The notes beneath the pieces are model-generated. The model was not told the origin of the DNA and did not search any database. It was given only the letters and a program-made list of their open reading frames with translations. Shown here one piece after another: positions 35,480 to 45,384 of a stretch of 64,000 nt of DNA. The first letter of the stretch is position 1. Each line of letters begins with the position of its first letter. The position numbers and the translations under genes were made by a program. Source of the stretch: Vibrio artabrorum (lineage in GTDB: Bacteria > Pseudomonadota > Gammaproteobacteria > Enterobacterales > Vibrionaceae); the NCBI RefSeq assembly GCF_024347295.1, contig NZ_AP025458.1, positions 992,001 to 1,056,000 of the forward strand. The letters are read 5' to 3'.

Positions 35480-36852
35480 AGATTAATAACGGCTTTTTTT
35501 TACAGGTTTACGCCTTTGTTACGTTGGTTATTTGCGGGTTAGTGCAGTATTTGACCGGAGTCGGGGCTGTGCTTTGGTTACCGTTTGTTGCGGCCTTCGC
35601 GATGGTGATATTGCGATTGATGCAAACCAATTATGAGGCGGTTAAGTTCGATAACATAGAAATCATACTCACTGTGCTGTTGGTGGGGGCCTATACGTTG
35701 ATCTTAGTATCGACCTTTTTGCAAAGCGGACTGACGGTGACCATTGTCGGTTGGAAGAACGAACTCGCGTTGTCGCTTATTTTTCTATGTTTGCTGTTGG
35801 GGTTTATCCGAGAGTCGCAGCTTTACCGCGTGGTGCAGACGTTATATTGGATTTTCTATCTGCAATTCCCCGTTATCTTGTATCAGATTTTCGTTGTCGT
35901 CCCGCAACGTGTGGCTTTTAAAGGTCCATTTGAAAAGTGGGACTCTGTGGTTGGGACGTTTGGCGGTGATCCTATGGGTGGGGGGAACACGGCAGCGCTA
36001 GGGCTATTCTGTTTACTTATAATGCTTCTTAAGTTATCTGAATTTAGACATGGTGTCGTGAGTCGACTCAATATGATAGGGCATATTGTTGCTGCGTTCA
36101 TTTTGTGTGTGCTTGGTGAAGTTAAGTTTGTCATTTTGCTTGCCCCTGTACTGCTGGTTTTTGTTTGGCTATGCCCCAGTTATGTTTATGGTGTTAGGCA
36201 GCAAGATATAAAGAAAGTATTTCTTATGGTTTGTGCGATGGCAGCATTGGTTCTATTCGCCATCGTGGTGCTTGCCGCCTCATATGCAACTACCTTCAAT
36301 ACTGCCCCTGACCATGGTGCTCTTCAGGTGTTTTGGGACTCCTTAGAGTATATCTATGACTCAAATTACATCTTACCGACGGGAGAATTAGGGCGCATGA
36401 CCACGTTGTTCTTTTGGTTGGATAATAATCAGCTTTATGGTTGGTCTAGTGTGTGGTTTGGCTATGGATTAAATGCCACCAACCACGGTAGCTCGGTCGC
36501 GCCTGGTTTCTTAAACCAAATATTTAACGTGCTTCTCGATTCTACGTCGCTCAGCATGATGTTGTGGGAGTTTGGTGTCGTTGGACTTATCCTATTTTTA
36601 TGTCCGATGTTACTGGTGCTCAAGGTATCGATGCCCAAGGAAGTGCTCAAGCGTGAGCAGCTATCGACACAAGATATTCAACTGCTCTCTTGGCAACCCG
36701 CGTTTATTGCGTTTAGCGTTGCAGGCTTATTAAGCCTACCTTACAGTCAAATCTTGATGTTGGTGCCTATGTTGCAGTTTCTTTTCTATTTATCACTGGG
36801 TGCAAGCCTCGTGATACGCAAGTCTGTTATTCAGTCGGGAGCAAGGTTATGA
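35476..36852 (+). CDS. Polysaccharide polymerase (Wzy-like)
   Basis: A 458-residue protein with about 11-12 membrane helices and one larger periplasmic loop between them (LEYIYDSNYILPTGELGRMTTL), the usual layout of Wzy polymerases and O-antigen ligases. It starts at TTG 35476, inside the flippase stop. Wzy sequences vary greatly, so the call rests on topology and on its place between flippase and glycosyltransferases. Confidence 0.7.
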   Translation: MKINNGFFLQVYAFVTLVICGLVQYLTGVGAVLWLPFVAAFAMVILRLMQTNYEAVKFDNIEIILTVLLVGAYTLILVSTFLQSGLTVTIVGWKNELALSLIFLCLLLGFIRESQLYRVVQTLYWIFYLQFPVILYQIFVVVPQRVAFKGPFEKWDSVVGTFGGDPMGGGNTAALGLFCLLIMLLKLSEFRHGVVSRLNMIGHIVAAFILCVLGEVKFVILLAPVLLVFVWLCPSYVYGVRQQDIKKVFLMVCAMAALVLFAIVVLAASYATTFNTAPDHGALQVFWDSLEYIYDSNYILPTGELGRMTTLFFWLDNNQLYGWSSVWFGYGLNATNHGSSVAPGFLNQIFNVLLDSTSLSMMLWEFGVVGLILFLCPMLLVLKVSMPKEVLKREQLSTQDIQLLSWQPAFIAFSVAGLLSLPYSQILMLVPMLQFLFYLSLGASLVIRKSVIQSGARL

Positions 36853-37844
36853 GTCATTTACCTAGAATTACCGTGATCATCAAAACACTCAATGAACAAG
36901 ACGGTATTGCTGCAACGATTAAAAGTGTGCAAAGTCATCTCAGTCATTACCAATATGATGTCATTGTTGCCGACAGCTTATCCGAAGATGATACGCAAAA
37001 AATCGCGTTAGAAAATGGCGCTAAAGTGGTGACGTTAGTGAATAAGAAGGATCGCTGCTGCGGCGTAGGTCCTCAACTTGGCTACTTATACAGTACCGGT
37101 GATTATCTGCTGCTATTGGATGGCGATATGTGTTTGCAAGACGGGTTCATTGATGAGGCGATAAATTTTCTGGAAAAAGAACCGACTTACGCCGCGGTGG
37201 CTGGGACGGTTGAAATGGATGAAGCGAATAGCTATGAATTTAAGTCTCGTCAACAAAGGCATCATAAAATATACCCGACGGGGGATTGCAATCATCTCGC
37301 TGGAGGTGGGTTGTATCGAGCGAGTGCTGTCAAGGATATCGGTTATCTAACACATCGTACGTTACATGCCTATGAGGAAGCAGAGCTTGGTATGAGGCTT
37401 CAATACGCGGGGTACAAATTACATCGCTTGGATGCCCCATTTTTCCACCATACCTCTTATGACATGCCGACATTAACGCTACTGCGCTATCGTTGGAAGC
37501 GGGGTTATTTGTTTGCGTCAGGTGAGTTATTAAAGAGTGCGTTTGGTCAAGCGTATTTTCGACAAGCGGTACGTGTGGTTCGGAATGAGCTGATTTTTGC
37601 TTGTTATCTCGCTTGGTTAATGTTGGTGTTGCTCGTGGGCAATGTGTCTGTGTTGGTGATGAGTCTGTTGCCACTGCTGCTCTTCTTTATAATGAAAGCG
37701 TTGAAAAATCGCTCGATAAAGGATGGAGCGCTGAGCGTTGTTAATTTAACGGTGTTTGCTGCGGGCTTAGTCAATGGGTTATTGTCACCGATTAAAGATC
37801 CGAATCAACCCCCGCAACATAAAGTGATCGAGCGAGAACCATGA
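36849..37844 (+). CDS. Glycosyltransferase family 2 with C-terminal membrane helices
   Basis: A 331-residue GT2. It has the N-terminal nucleotide-binding motif (ITVIIKTLNEQDGI), the DxD-type motif LLLDGDM near residue 95, and an acidic catalytic segment HAYEEAELGMRL near residue 177. Two or three hydrophobic helices at the C-terminus (LAWLMLVLLVGNVSVLVMSLL) anchor it. It should add a sugar to the lipid-linked repeat unit on the cytoplasmic face. It overlaps both neighbours by four bases. Confidence 0.82.
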   Translation: MSHLPRITVIIKTLNEQDGIAATIKSVQSHLSHYQYDVIVADSLSEDDTQKIALENGAKVVTLVNKKDRCCGVGPQLGYLYSTGDYLLLLDGDMCLQDGFIDEAINFLEKEPTYAAVAGTVEMDEANSYEFKSRQQRHHKIYPTGDCNHLAGGGLYRASAVKDIGYLTHRTLHAYEEAELGMRLQYAGYKLHRLDAPFFHHTSYDMPTLTLLRYRWKRGYLFASGELLKSAFGQAYFRQAVRVVRNELIFACYLAWLMLVLLVGNVSVLVMSLLPLLLFFIMKALKNRSIKDGALSVVNLTVFAAGLVNGLLSPIKDPNQPPQHKVIEREP

Positions 37845-39055
37845 TGAAAGTGTTAATGGTCAATAAGTTTTTTTTCTTAAAGGGCGGCGCTGAAACGGTC
37901 TTTTTTCAAGAAAGAGAGATGCTGATTGAGCGAGGGTTTTCGGTCATCGACTTTGCAATGGTCCACAATGACAATGTCATTTCGGACTACAGTGCGAATT
38001 TTGTCGATAATGTGGATTACCACGCCAACACCGGTTTGCTCAGTGCATTGAAAACAGCAGTACGGTTTGTCCATAACACCGAAGCGTGTGAAAAGCTTTC
38101 CGAATTAATTGCCGCAGAGCAACCCGATATCGTCCATTTTCACAACATTTACCATCAGTTGACGCCTTCCATCATCAAGGTGGCCAAACAGGCGGGATGT
38201 AAAACGGTTCTCACGGCTCATGATACTAAAATCGCCTGCCCGAGTTATACCATGTATCGCGATGGGCAGACCTGTGAAGCTTGCTTGCAAGGCAGTGTAT
38301 TTAATGCGTTAAAGTATCGATGCCAGCAAGGCTCATGGTTTAAAAGTGGTTTGCTTGTTGCAGAAGCGATGTATCAATCGCTTGCTCAGAACTATCAATC
38401 ACTGGATGTGATCATTTCACCGAGTCAGTTTTTAGCCAATATCATTCGTCGCAAGCTTCCTACGAATAGAATTGAAGTCATTGTTAATGGAATTGATGAG
38501 AACGTTGATCAGCAAGGTGTGGCTGATCATCGATATTTCTTGTATTTAGGGCGGTTGAGTCAGGAAAAAGGCGTGGCAACAATGATCGCGGCTTACGAGC
38601 TATCTAACCAATCAATACCATTAAGAATAGTCGGTACAGGACCACTTACTGACACTTTGTCTGGCAGACAGAGTAAGGTTGAGTGGTTAGGATTTAAAAC
38701 AGGCCATGAGTTGCACTCACTGATTAAGCAAGCCAGTGCGGTGATTGTCCCTTCTGAATGCTATGAAAACTGTTCAATGTCTGTTCTTGAGGCTATGTCA
38801 TACGGCAAGCCTATTATCGGTGCGAACATCGGAGGTATCCCCGAGCAAGTTCGAGATGGAAAAGAAGGGCGTTTATTTGAAGCGGGTAATGCTCATGATC
38901 TTGCCAGTGTGATGAATGAATTTGCGGAAAATCCAGAGCTAACACAGCACTACGGCGAACAAGCGAGGCAAAGGTTAGAGTCGGGTTACTCATTGAGTTC
39001 ACATCATCGACAGTTAGTGGATTTGTATCAACGTTTATTAGGTCAACCATCATGA
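37841..39055 (+). CDS. Glycosyltransferase family 4
   Basis: A 404-residue GT-B enzyme. The N-terminal acceptor domain has the Gly-rich loop FFLKGGAETVFFQ. The C-terminal donor domain has FLYLGRLSQEKG and the E-x7-E motif region (SECYENCSMSVLEAMSYGKPII), which holds the retaining-family catalytic Glu pair. Donor sugar unknown. Tandem ATG codons at 37841 and 37844; either could start. Confidence 0.85.
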   Translation: MMKVLMVNKFFFLKGGAETVFFQEREMLIERGFSVIDFAMVHNDNVISDYSANFVDNVDYHANTGLLSALKTAVRFVHNTEACEKLSELIAAEQPDIVHFHNIYHQLTPSIIKVAKQAGCKTVLTAHDTKIACPSYTMYRDGQTCEACLQGSVFNALKYRCQQGSWFKSGLLVAEAMYQSLAQNYQSLDVIISPSQFLANIIRRKLPTNRIEVIVNGIDENVDQQGVADHRYFLYLGRLSQEKGVATMIAAYELSNQSIPLRIVGTGPLTDTLSGRQSKVEWLGFKTGHELHSLIKQASAVIVPSECYENCSMSVLEAMSYGKPIIGANIGGIPEQVRDGKEGRLFEAGNAHDLASVMNEFAENPELTQHYGEQARQRLESGYSLSSHHRQLVDLYQRLLGQPS

Positions 39056-40158
39056 AAATAACCGTATTAGGAACGCGTGGCATTCCTGATGTGTTAGGGG
39101 GTGTCGAAACACACTGTCAGCACCTTTATCCTCTTCTTGTTGAGCAAGGGTTTGAGGTAGAGGTTATCGCGCGCTCTCCTTATGTCACTTATAAAACAGC
39201 GAGTTATCAAGGGGTCAAAACTAAGGCTCTGTGGGCACCTAAAAAAACGTCTTTGGAAGCTATCGTTCATTCGACTCTTGCGGCATTGTCAACCTTAACC
39301 GATGGTTCTAACGTGGTACATGTTCATGCAATCGGCCCTGGTCTAGTCGTGCCGTTATTACGTTTGATGGGAAAGAAAGTGGTATTCACTCACCATGGTC
39401 CAGATTATCAGCGAGAGAAATGGGGAAAGTTAGCCAAAGTTGTTTTGAAGCTTGGCGAGCGTTTTGCCGTCAACTATGCCAATGAAGTCATTGTCATATC
39501 AGAAGTGATCAATGACCTGATTAAACGCTCTTATCAAAGATATGATGCCAATCTTATTTTTAATGGCGTCAACGCTCCAAAGGCTGTGGCTGAGGAGGCG
39601 GTACAATGCACATTAGAGCGCTATCAGTTATCCGCACGTGGATATATTGTCGCGGTGGGGCGTTTTGTTGAAGAAAAAGGCTTCCATGATCTTCTTCAAG
39701 CTTACGCAAAATCTAAGCTTGATATGCCACTGGTGTTGGTCGGGGATAGCGACCATGAAAGTGCATACAGCCGTTCGTTGAAACAAGCGGCGAAGGATAT
39801 CCCTGGTGTAATACTGACTGGTTTTCTTAAAGGGGAAGCGCTACAAGTTGTCTTCTCTCAAGCAAAAATGTTCGTAATGCCTTCTTATCATGAAGGTTTA
39901 CCGATTGCACTGCTAGAGGCGATGTCGTATTCGTTGCCTGTGGTAGTGAGTGATATTGCCCCTAATTGCGCGGTTGAACTGGATTCGGATTGCTATTTTT
40001 CGGTCAAGAATATCGACGAATTATCACAGACAATACAGAAAAGGTGTGTGATGCCATTACAAGAATATTCCCCCCTATTAGAACGATATGACTGGCATAA
40101 AATCGCGAATCAAACGGCGGACGTTTATAATAAAGTAGTGGGAAATAAGCGTGACTGA
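39052..40158 (+). CDS. Glycosyltransferase family 4 with DUF1972-like N-terminus
   Basis: A 368-residue GT4. The N-terminus MKITVLGTRGIPDVLGGVET is the DUF1972 pattern seen in rhamnosyl- and galactosyltransferases of capsule loci. The donor domain has VAVGRFVEEKGF and YHEGLPIALLEAMSYSLPVV. It overlaps the preceding gene by four bases and the next gene by eight. Confidence 0.85.
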   Translation: MKITVLGTRGIPDVLGGVETHCQHLYPLLVEQGFEVEVIARSPYVTYKTASYQGVKTKALWAPKKTSLEAIVHSTLAALSTLTDGSNVVHVHAIGPGLVVPLLRLMGKKVVFTHHGPDYQREKWGKLAKVVLKLGERFAVNYANEVIVISEVINDLIKRSYQRYDANLIFNGVNAPKAVAEEAVQCTLERYQLSARGYIVAVGRFVEEKGFHDLLQAYAKSKLDMPLVLVGDSDHESAYSRSLKQAAKDIPGVILTGFLKGEALQVVFSQAKMFVMPSYHEGLPIALLEAMSYSLPVVVSDIAPNCAVELDSDCYFSVKNIDELSQTIQKRCVMPLQEYSPLLERYDWHKIANQTADVYNKVVGNKRD

Positions 40159-40579
40159 GCGTACTAATCAAAATAATGGCACGGCTGAGCCCGAAAAGAG
40201 TCGTGCGGTGACCCAGTTTTACCGAGTTTTGCAGCAAGAAACTCAAGAAAGCTTGAGTGAAGAGCAAAAGTTAGCCATTGAAAAAGCGGTGAATCAAGTT
40301 GGCTTAGTCGCAAAGCACTCTGTCGATATCCGTAAAAGTTTTCCTTGGTTTGGCAAGCGATTCTATGTGGTATTTCTGAGTGGACGTGATCATCGTGCTG
40401 CGGCACGTCAAGGTGAGTCGAAATGGTTAGCTTACCTAACGACGATATGCCTCACCATGTTTGTCCTTACGGGGGTGATGCTCTCTTTGTTGGCATTGTA
40501 TTTGTTAAAGTCGGCGTTAGGCATTGACTTGTTCAAGAATTTTTCACTAGGGATATGGGATTGGTTTCAATCACTGTAA
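40151..40579 (+). CDS. Small two-span membrane protein of the exopolysaccharide locus
   Basis: A 142-residue protein: a polar N-terminal part of about 90 residues with predicted helices (VTQFYRVLQQETQESLSEEQ), a basic stretch (SGRDHRAAARQGESKW), then one long or two short membrane segments (LTTICLTMFVLTGVMLSLLALYLL). I do not recognise the family. Tight overlaps with both neighbours mark it as part of the operon. It could be an accessory or regulatory membrane subunit. Confidence 0.6.
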   Translation: MTERTNQNNGTAEPEKSRAVTQFYRVLQQETQESLSEEQKLAIEKAVNQVGLVAKHSVDIRKSFPWFGKRFYVVFLSGRDHRAAARQGESKWLAYLTTICLTMFVLTGVMLSLLALYLLKSALGIDLFKNFSLGIWDWFQSL

Positions 40580-40599
40580 GGGAGCCGCGGGAGTGGTCA

Positions 40600-42045
40600 A
40601 TGACAAAAAATAAACAAGTGCAAAGAGCCGTTCGATGGTCGTGTTCATGGTTATACCTATTGGTTTTCGTCAGCCTTGTAGCCTCTAAAGTCTATGCTGA
40701 CGAAGGGGGAGAAAAAGTCACGCCAATTACGGCACTTAATACACTGATCACCAATCCCGGTATCGGGGTGGAAACGTTCCATGATGGTTGGGGCACGGAC
40801 TTAACTCTTGAACAATATCCAGCGTCGGGAATTGGATATTATCGGTACTATTGGAGTGAGCTTGAGCCAAGCGAAGGTGAGTACAATTTTGCTCTTATTG
40901 ATCGCTTGCTTGAAAATAACACCAAGCAGTCACGACGAGTCGCTTTGCGCTTTATGGCGCTTGACGAACCATCTTCAGGCACAAAAATCCCACAATGGCT
41001 TATCGATAAGGGGATTGCAGGGCAGTGGGTTGAAAATGGAAAAACCTTCGTGGCTGATCTTGATGACCCAACATACCTCTCCTATGTTGAAAAGTTACTC
41101 CGTGCTTTTGGTCAACGTTACGATGATGACTTGCGGCTTGCTCAGATTGACATCGGCATGGTGGGCTCTTGGGGGGAGTGGCATAACAGTAACTTTCCTG
41201 ATCTCGAGCCTCTGCACAGTCGATATTCAGATCAGCAGTTAAATACGTTCGTTGATTTGTATTTTTCGGCATTTCCAAATACGGCCAAATTGATGTTAAT
41301 TGGTGGAGGGTCTTCTCTGTCTTACGCTATTGAAAAAGGCGCAGGGTGGCGCGCCGATTGCTGGGGTGATTGGCATCATTTTTCTCCGACTTGGAGCCAT
41401 ATGGGAGATGACTACCCGTATAGAATTCAACAAGCAAAAGCGCAAACGCCATTATTCGATACCGCTTGGCAGCGCGAGCCGGTTAGTTTCGAAGTGTGTG
41501 GTAACATGCGTGGCTGGTGGACGACACAACATTATACGAGAGAGCAAGTCGCAGCGTCATTGGACTGGGCGATTAGCCACCACGCAAGCAGTCTTAATTT
41601 GAAATCGACACCGATTCCCGAGCAGTACCGTGATTTATTAGATAAAGCGTTACTAAAGATTGGGTATCGTTTCCGAGTTGATTCGATTCGTCATTCAGCT
41701 CGCGTGTTGGCGGGGCATCATCTCTCTCTGACAACCCATATTGTTAACGATGGCGTGGCACCAACGTACCAACCTTCTTATGCGTATTATCGGTTAGTAA
41801 ACAGCAGCGGTAAGGTCGTGTCTATTGGAAAAGACCGCACCAGCAGCGAAACGTGGCTTCCTGGATTATATCAATCGACGGTAAACCTCTCATTGCCGAT
41901 GGCACTAAAAGCCGGCCGCTACTATGTCGAAATAGCCGTGAGCGAAAGTCTTGACAGCAAACCTGTAAATTTGGCGAATACAGGAAAGCTGGCGGATGGG
42001 TGGTATCGTTTAAGTGACGTTATCGTTAAAGAGTCACAACAATAA
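40600..42045 (+). CDS. Secreted DUF4832-type protein, possible polysaccharide hydrolase
   Basis: A 481-residue exported protein. The signal peptide is long (to about VYADEGG). The main domain has TIM-barrel-like features of the DUF4832 family: NPGIGVETFHDGW at the start, YYRYYWSELEPSEGEYNF as in glycosidase strand 1-2, and IGMVGSWGEWHN with a candidate catalytic Glu near residue 195. The C-terminal domain of about 110 residues is beta-rich. It may trim or modify the exopolysaccharide in the periplasm. The start at 40600 follows CGGGAG. Confidence 0.65.
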   Translation: MTKNKQVQRAVRWSCSWLYLLVFVSLVASKVYADEGGEKVTPITALNTLITNPGIGVETFHDGWGTDLTLEQYPASGIGYYRYYWSELEPSEGEYNFALIDRLLENNTKQSRRVALRFMALDEPSSGTKIPQWLIDKGIAGQWVENGKTFVADLDDPTYLSYVEKLLRAFGQRYDDDLRLAQIDIGMVGSWGEWHNSNFPDLEPLHSRYSDQQLNTFVDLYFSAFPNTAKLMLIGGGSSLSYAIEKGAGWRADCWGDWHHFSPTWSHMGDDYPYRIQQAKAQTPLFDTAWQREPVSFEVCGNMRGWWTTQHYTREQVAASLDWAISHHASSLNLKSTPIPEQYRDLLDKALLKIGYRFRVDSIRHSARVLAGHHLSLTTHIVNDGVAPTYQPSYAYYRLVNSSGKVVSIGKDRTSSETWLPGLYQSTVNLSLPMALKAGRYYVEIAVSESLDSKPVNLANTGKLADGWYRLSDVIVKESQQ

Positions 42046-42106
42046 TCGCATGACTTTTGATGTGCTTTGTCGGTGCATTATTCATGGGCAGCCTCGAATT
42101 CAAGCT

Positions 42107-42125
42107 CGCCACGGAATCCGTGGCG
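42107..42125. repeat. Perfect palindrome between the DUF4832 and RNase H genes
   Basis: CGCCACGGA and TCCGTGGCG are inverted around a single A. No T tract follows, so it is more likely a protein site or RNA stem than a terminator. Confidence 0.5.
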
Positions 42126-42165
42126 GCATGGGTATCGAGTTTTACAGTTTTGGTTAGGAGTCAGT

Positions 42166-42933
42166 TTGGCTAAGAAATATTATGTGGTTTGGAAAGGTCG
42201 TACAGCGGGCATTTTTTCCACTTGGAACGAGTGTAAAGCACAAGTTGATGGTTTTGCTGGCGCGAGATATAAATCGTTTCCAACACTCAACGACGCTGAG
42301 TCTGCATTCGGTGGTAAAACCTCTTTGACGTCTAGCGCCGCGAAGCCAAGCTCAACGGGCAGAGCAACGAAAGCGAAGGTGCCACCGCTTTCGGAACAAC
42401 AAATCACGGATATGCCTTTTGATATTAAAATCTTCACTGACGGGGCTTGTGAACCCAATCCTGGAGAAGCGGGAACGGGGATAGCGGTTTACCAACACAA
42501 CCAGTTAACAGAATTGTGGTATGGCTTGTATCAGCCTGTGGGCACCAACAATACCGCCGAGTTACACGGGCTTAAGCAAGCGTTTATACTCGCGAAAGAG
42601 AAGCTCAATGCGGGTTTGTCTGTTGCGATTTATTGTGACTCCAAATACTCGATAGATTGCATTACTCTGTGGGCAACGGGTTGGGAGAAAAAGGGTTGGA
42701 CCAAGTCGGGCGGCGAGATTAAAAACCTCGATATTATTCAACCTGCGTATGCTCTTTACCAAGAATTGGCATCAAAAATTACGATTTATCATGTGAACGG
42801 TCACGTGGGCATTGAAGGCAATGAATTGGCCGATAGAATGTCGATTGTGGCTATCTCATCGAAAGAGCAACAAATGGTTCCATATCGTGATATCGAAGAT
42901 ATTGCCTCTATTTTGGCACTGCGAGCCGGCTAA
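42166..42933 (+). CDS. RNase HI with N-terminal viroplasmin (hybrid-binding) domain
   Basis: A 255-residue protein. Residues 1-45 form the caulimovirus-viroplasmin/RHBD domain (KYYVVWKGRTAGIFSTWNEC). The RNase H domain from about residue 85 has FTDGACEPNPGEAG, TNNTAELHGL, YCDSKYSID and the last Asp in GNELADRM, the full DEDD set. It removes RNA from RNA-DNA hybrids. TTG at 42166 with AGGAG five bases ahead is chosen, because the RHBD domain begins there. Probably a housekeeping extra copy and unrelated to the polymer. Confidence 0.88.
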   Translation: MAKKYYVVWKGRTAGIFSTWNECKAQVDGFAGARYKSFPTLNDAESAFGGKTSLTSSAAKPSSTGRATKAKVPPLSEQQITDMPFDIKIFTDGACEPNPGEAGTGIAVYQHNQLTELWYGLYQPVGTNNTAELHGLKQAFILAKEKLNAGLSVAIYCDSKYSIDCITLWATGWEKKGWTKSGGEIKNLDIIQPAYALYQELASKITIYHVNGHVGIEGNELADRMSIVAISSKEQQMVPYRDIEDIASILALRAG

Positions 42934-43006
42934 ACGGGAAACCTATCGATGACCTTGATATTCATTGGTAGGTGTTTCGCCCATTTCTTTATTTTTACGC
43001 CTGTCT

Positions 43007-44152
43007 TTAGGTTGGGTCTTCAATCCATTGCGACAACTGCTGAGCTTGTTTTATCGAATTAAAGTACTTGGTCACACGTTGTCTCGCTTTTAACCCCATC
43101 TCGGTTTTGTCATTGCTGCTTAATTGCGCAAAACGTTCAATCGCTTCTCTTAATTCCTCAACGTTCTTTTCACTAACCACAAAACCAGTCTCTGGTGAGA
43201 CGATCTCTTTGCAGCCCATGATGTTGGTTGTAATAACGGGTGTGCCGACAGCCATCGCTTCTTTTAGCACTAACGGCCCAGTATCGACACAACCTGTTTC
43301 TGAAAAACAGAATGGTGCGATGAGGCTATCGTAGTGCGACAGGTTTTCTTTGACCCACTCGTGAGATTTGGCGCCAAGAAAGGTCACATTTTGGGTGAGT
43401 CCTTGCTCTTCTACCTGTAATTTTAATGGTTGTTCTAAATCGCCAGTGCCGATAATGTCGAGGTGAATATCGAGAGGTTCGGCAATCGGTGCTAATGCAT
43501 CAATCAGATGGTGGATACCTTTTTGTTCAACCAATCGACCAAGGAAAACTAAGCGTAACTGCTTCGCTTCGGTCTTTTTGCGCAATTGGAACTGTTGGGT
43601 ATTTACTCCGCAGTGCAAGAGCTTAACATTGCCGTTGGCCATGCTCTTGAAGTCTCTGAGCATGTCTTTGCACACTGCGACCACAAAATCACTCGAAGAA
43701 ATTTTCTGTTGAATGTCATAAGCGAATTCGTAAACATCGTGACCGTGAGCCACGAACGAACAAGTGATGTTCAACAGCTTTGCAGCAACAATCGCGTGAG
43801 CAGCGGTGTGTTGGCAGAAGTGTGCGTGTACGTGGTCTATCTCTTTCTCGGAGAGTTGCAGCGCCAATTTGAATCCATAAGCGAGCAATGATTTTTTAGG
43901 CAAACTGGTTTGCTTGGAAACAAAGGATACTGCCCTGATAAAGCCGGTCCAATTGATGTTTGTGAGTTGACTCATTCGAACATCTCGACCAATTTCCACA
44001 ATATCATAATCAAACGACTTTTCGCTCTCTTCTCTGTCAAATGTCATCACGCAAACATCGTGTCCACAGGCATTAACAGAATCAACTTCTGTTTGAATAA
44101 AGGTCTCACTGAGTACTGGATAAGTGGGGGCTATAAAGGCTACTTTCTTCAT
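43007..44152 (-). CDS. Glycosyltransferase family 4
   Basis: A 381-residue GT-B enzyme, transcribed against the main exopolysaccharide operon. It has FIAPTYPVLSETFIQTEV at the N-terminus, as in WcaL/AmsK-type enzymes, HAHFCQHTA in the acceptor domain, and LVFLGRLVEQKGIHHLI with DTGPLVLKEAMAVGTPVI in the donor domain. Donor and acceptor are unknown. It is separated from the next plus-strand genes by about 295 bases of non-coding DNA that must hold two promoters. Confidence 0.83.
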   Translation of the reverse strand: MKKVAFIAPTYPVLSETFIQTEVDSVNACGHDVCVMTFDREESEKSFDYDIVEIGRDVRMSQLTNINWTGFIRAVSFVSKQTSLPKKSLLAYGFKLALQLSEKEIDHVHAHFCQHTAAHAIVAAKLLNITCSFVAHGHDVYEFAYDIQQKISSSDFVVAVCKDMLRDFKSMANGNVKLLHCGVNTQQFQLRKKTEAKQLRLVFLGRLVEQKGIHHLIDALAPIAEPLDIHLDIIGTGDLEQPLKLQVEEQGLTQNVTFLGAKSHEWVKENLSHYDSLIAPFCFSETGCVDTGPLVLKEAMAVGTPVITTNIMGCKEIVSPETGFVVSEKNVEELREAIERFAQLSSNDKTEMGLKARQRVTKYFNSIKQAQQLSQWIEDPT

Positions 44153-44447
44153 TCTTTGCTCCTTCGAATATTACGCAATAAAGCAATAAAGCAAGATACG
44201 AACCAAGATCAAAGGGTGCGCTGGGAGGACTTTTTGATTGCTTTCTTAAGGTTATCCCGCCAGATGTGGTCAGTTTTATCAAATTGATAATCAAATTGGA
44301 ATTATGATGATCTTCTTCCGTTTTCCTTGTTCGTCATTTTGAGAATAGCTGCGTAGGTGGTTGTATATGAAAGCAATTTAGTCGTGTGGGTTGTCGGCAT
44401 AGAACGTGCAAAGTTAGTTGTATACCGTATCAATCAGAGGCGTCAGC

Positions 44448-45374
44448 ATGGCTACAGTGAGCGTTATTATTCCCACCTACAATTGTTTGGATTATCTGCC
44501 GAAAGCCATTGGCAGTGTGATCAAGCAAACCCATCAAGATATCGAGATCATTATTATTGATGACAACAGTAATGATGGAACGTCTACTTATCTCGCGTCG
44601 ATTGATGATGAACGCATCATTAAACTATCCACCTTAGGGGTGGGAGCGCCTCAAGCAAGAAACCTTGGCATAGAAAAAGCTTCTGGTGAGTACATCGCTT
44701 TTTTAGATGCTGACGACTTTTGGTATCCAGACAAAATCGAGCGACAACTCGAATTTCATCAACGATACCCAGATCTTGCGATGAGTTTTACTAACTACGA
44801 ACACCTGACTGAAGATTATCAAGTGATCGTCGATTGCTTTAGTTACTGGTCGCAGTTTCAAGAGCAAGATGAGTTGTTTATCAACATCCAGAACCCGCTG
44901 GAGTTCATCATCGAAAACAATGTGATTGGTACATCGACGGTCATGGTCAAAGGCAATGTTTTTTCTCAAACTGGCACTTTCAACGCTGATGTTAAGTATG
45001 GAGAAGATTGGGACCTATGGCTGCGAATGAGTGAAAACCATCAGATTGGTGTGTTGAACTCAGTGCAGGTTGGTTACTTGATGAGAGCGAGCTCCGTGAC
45101 CCAAACAGACAGTCTTAAATTGAGAAATTTGCAGTCTATAGAAACCATCCTGCAACGTTATCAAAATGACCGTCAACAATGGAACCTGCCAACGTCCAGT
45201 TTTAAAATTGCCAACGCTAGAATACTAGAAGGCTACGCTGACTATTACAGAGGCTTACAGCAGAACCGACGGGCCATCTTTTATAGCATCCGCTCTTTAG
45301 CGCTGGCTCCGCAAAAAAGAACCTTACGACACTTTTTCGGAGACTGTAAGAGTTTCCTAACGCTTGCATGTTAG
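44448..45374 (+). CDS. Glycosyltransferase family 2
   Basis: A 308-residue GT2 with VSVIIPTYNCLDYL at the start, the IIIIDDNSNDGT motif, and LDADDFWYPDKI (DxD) near residue 87. EDWDLWLRM further on is the usual catalytic Asp region. No membrane anchor. It is followed ten bases later by a second flippase gene, so the pair may serve a branch or a second glycan. Confidence 0.85.
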   Translation: MATVSVIIPTYNCLDYLPKAIGSVIKQTHQDIEIIIIDDNSNDGTSTYLASIDDERIIKLSTLGVGAPQARNLGIEKASGEYIAFLDADDFWYPDKIERQLEFHQRYPDLAMSFTNYEHLTEDYQVIVDCFSYWSQFQEQDELFINIQNPLEFIIENNVIGTSTVMVKGNVFSQTGTFNADVKYGEDWDLWLRMSENHQIGVLNSVQVGYLMRASSVTQTDSLKLRNLQSIETILQRYQNDRQQWNLPTSSFKIANARILEGYADYYRGLQQNRRAIFYSIRSLALAPQKRTLRHFFGDCKSFLTLAC

Positions 45375-45384
45375 GGAACGGATG

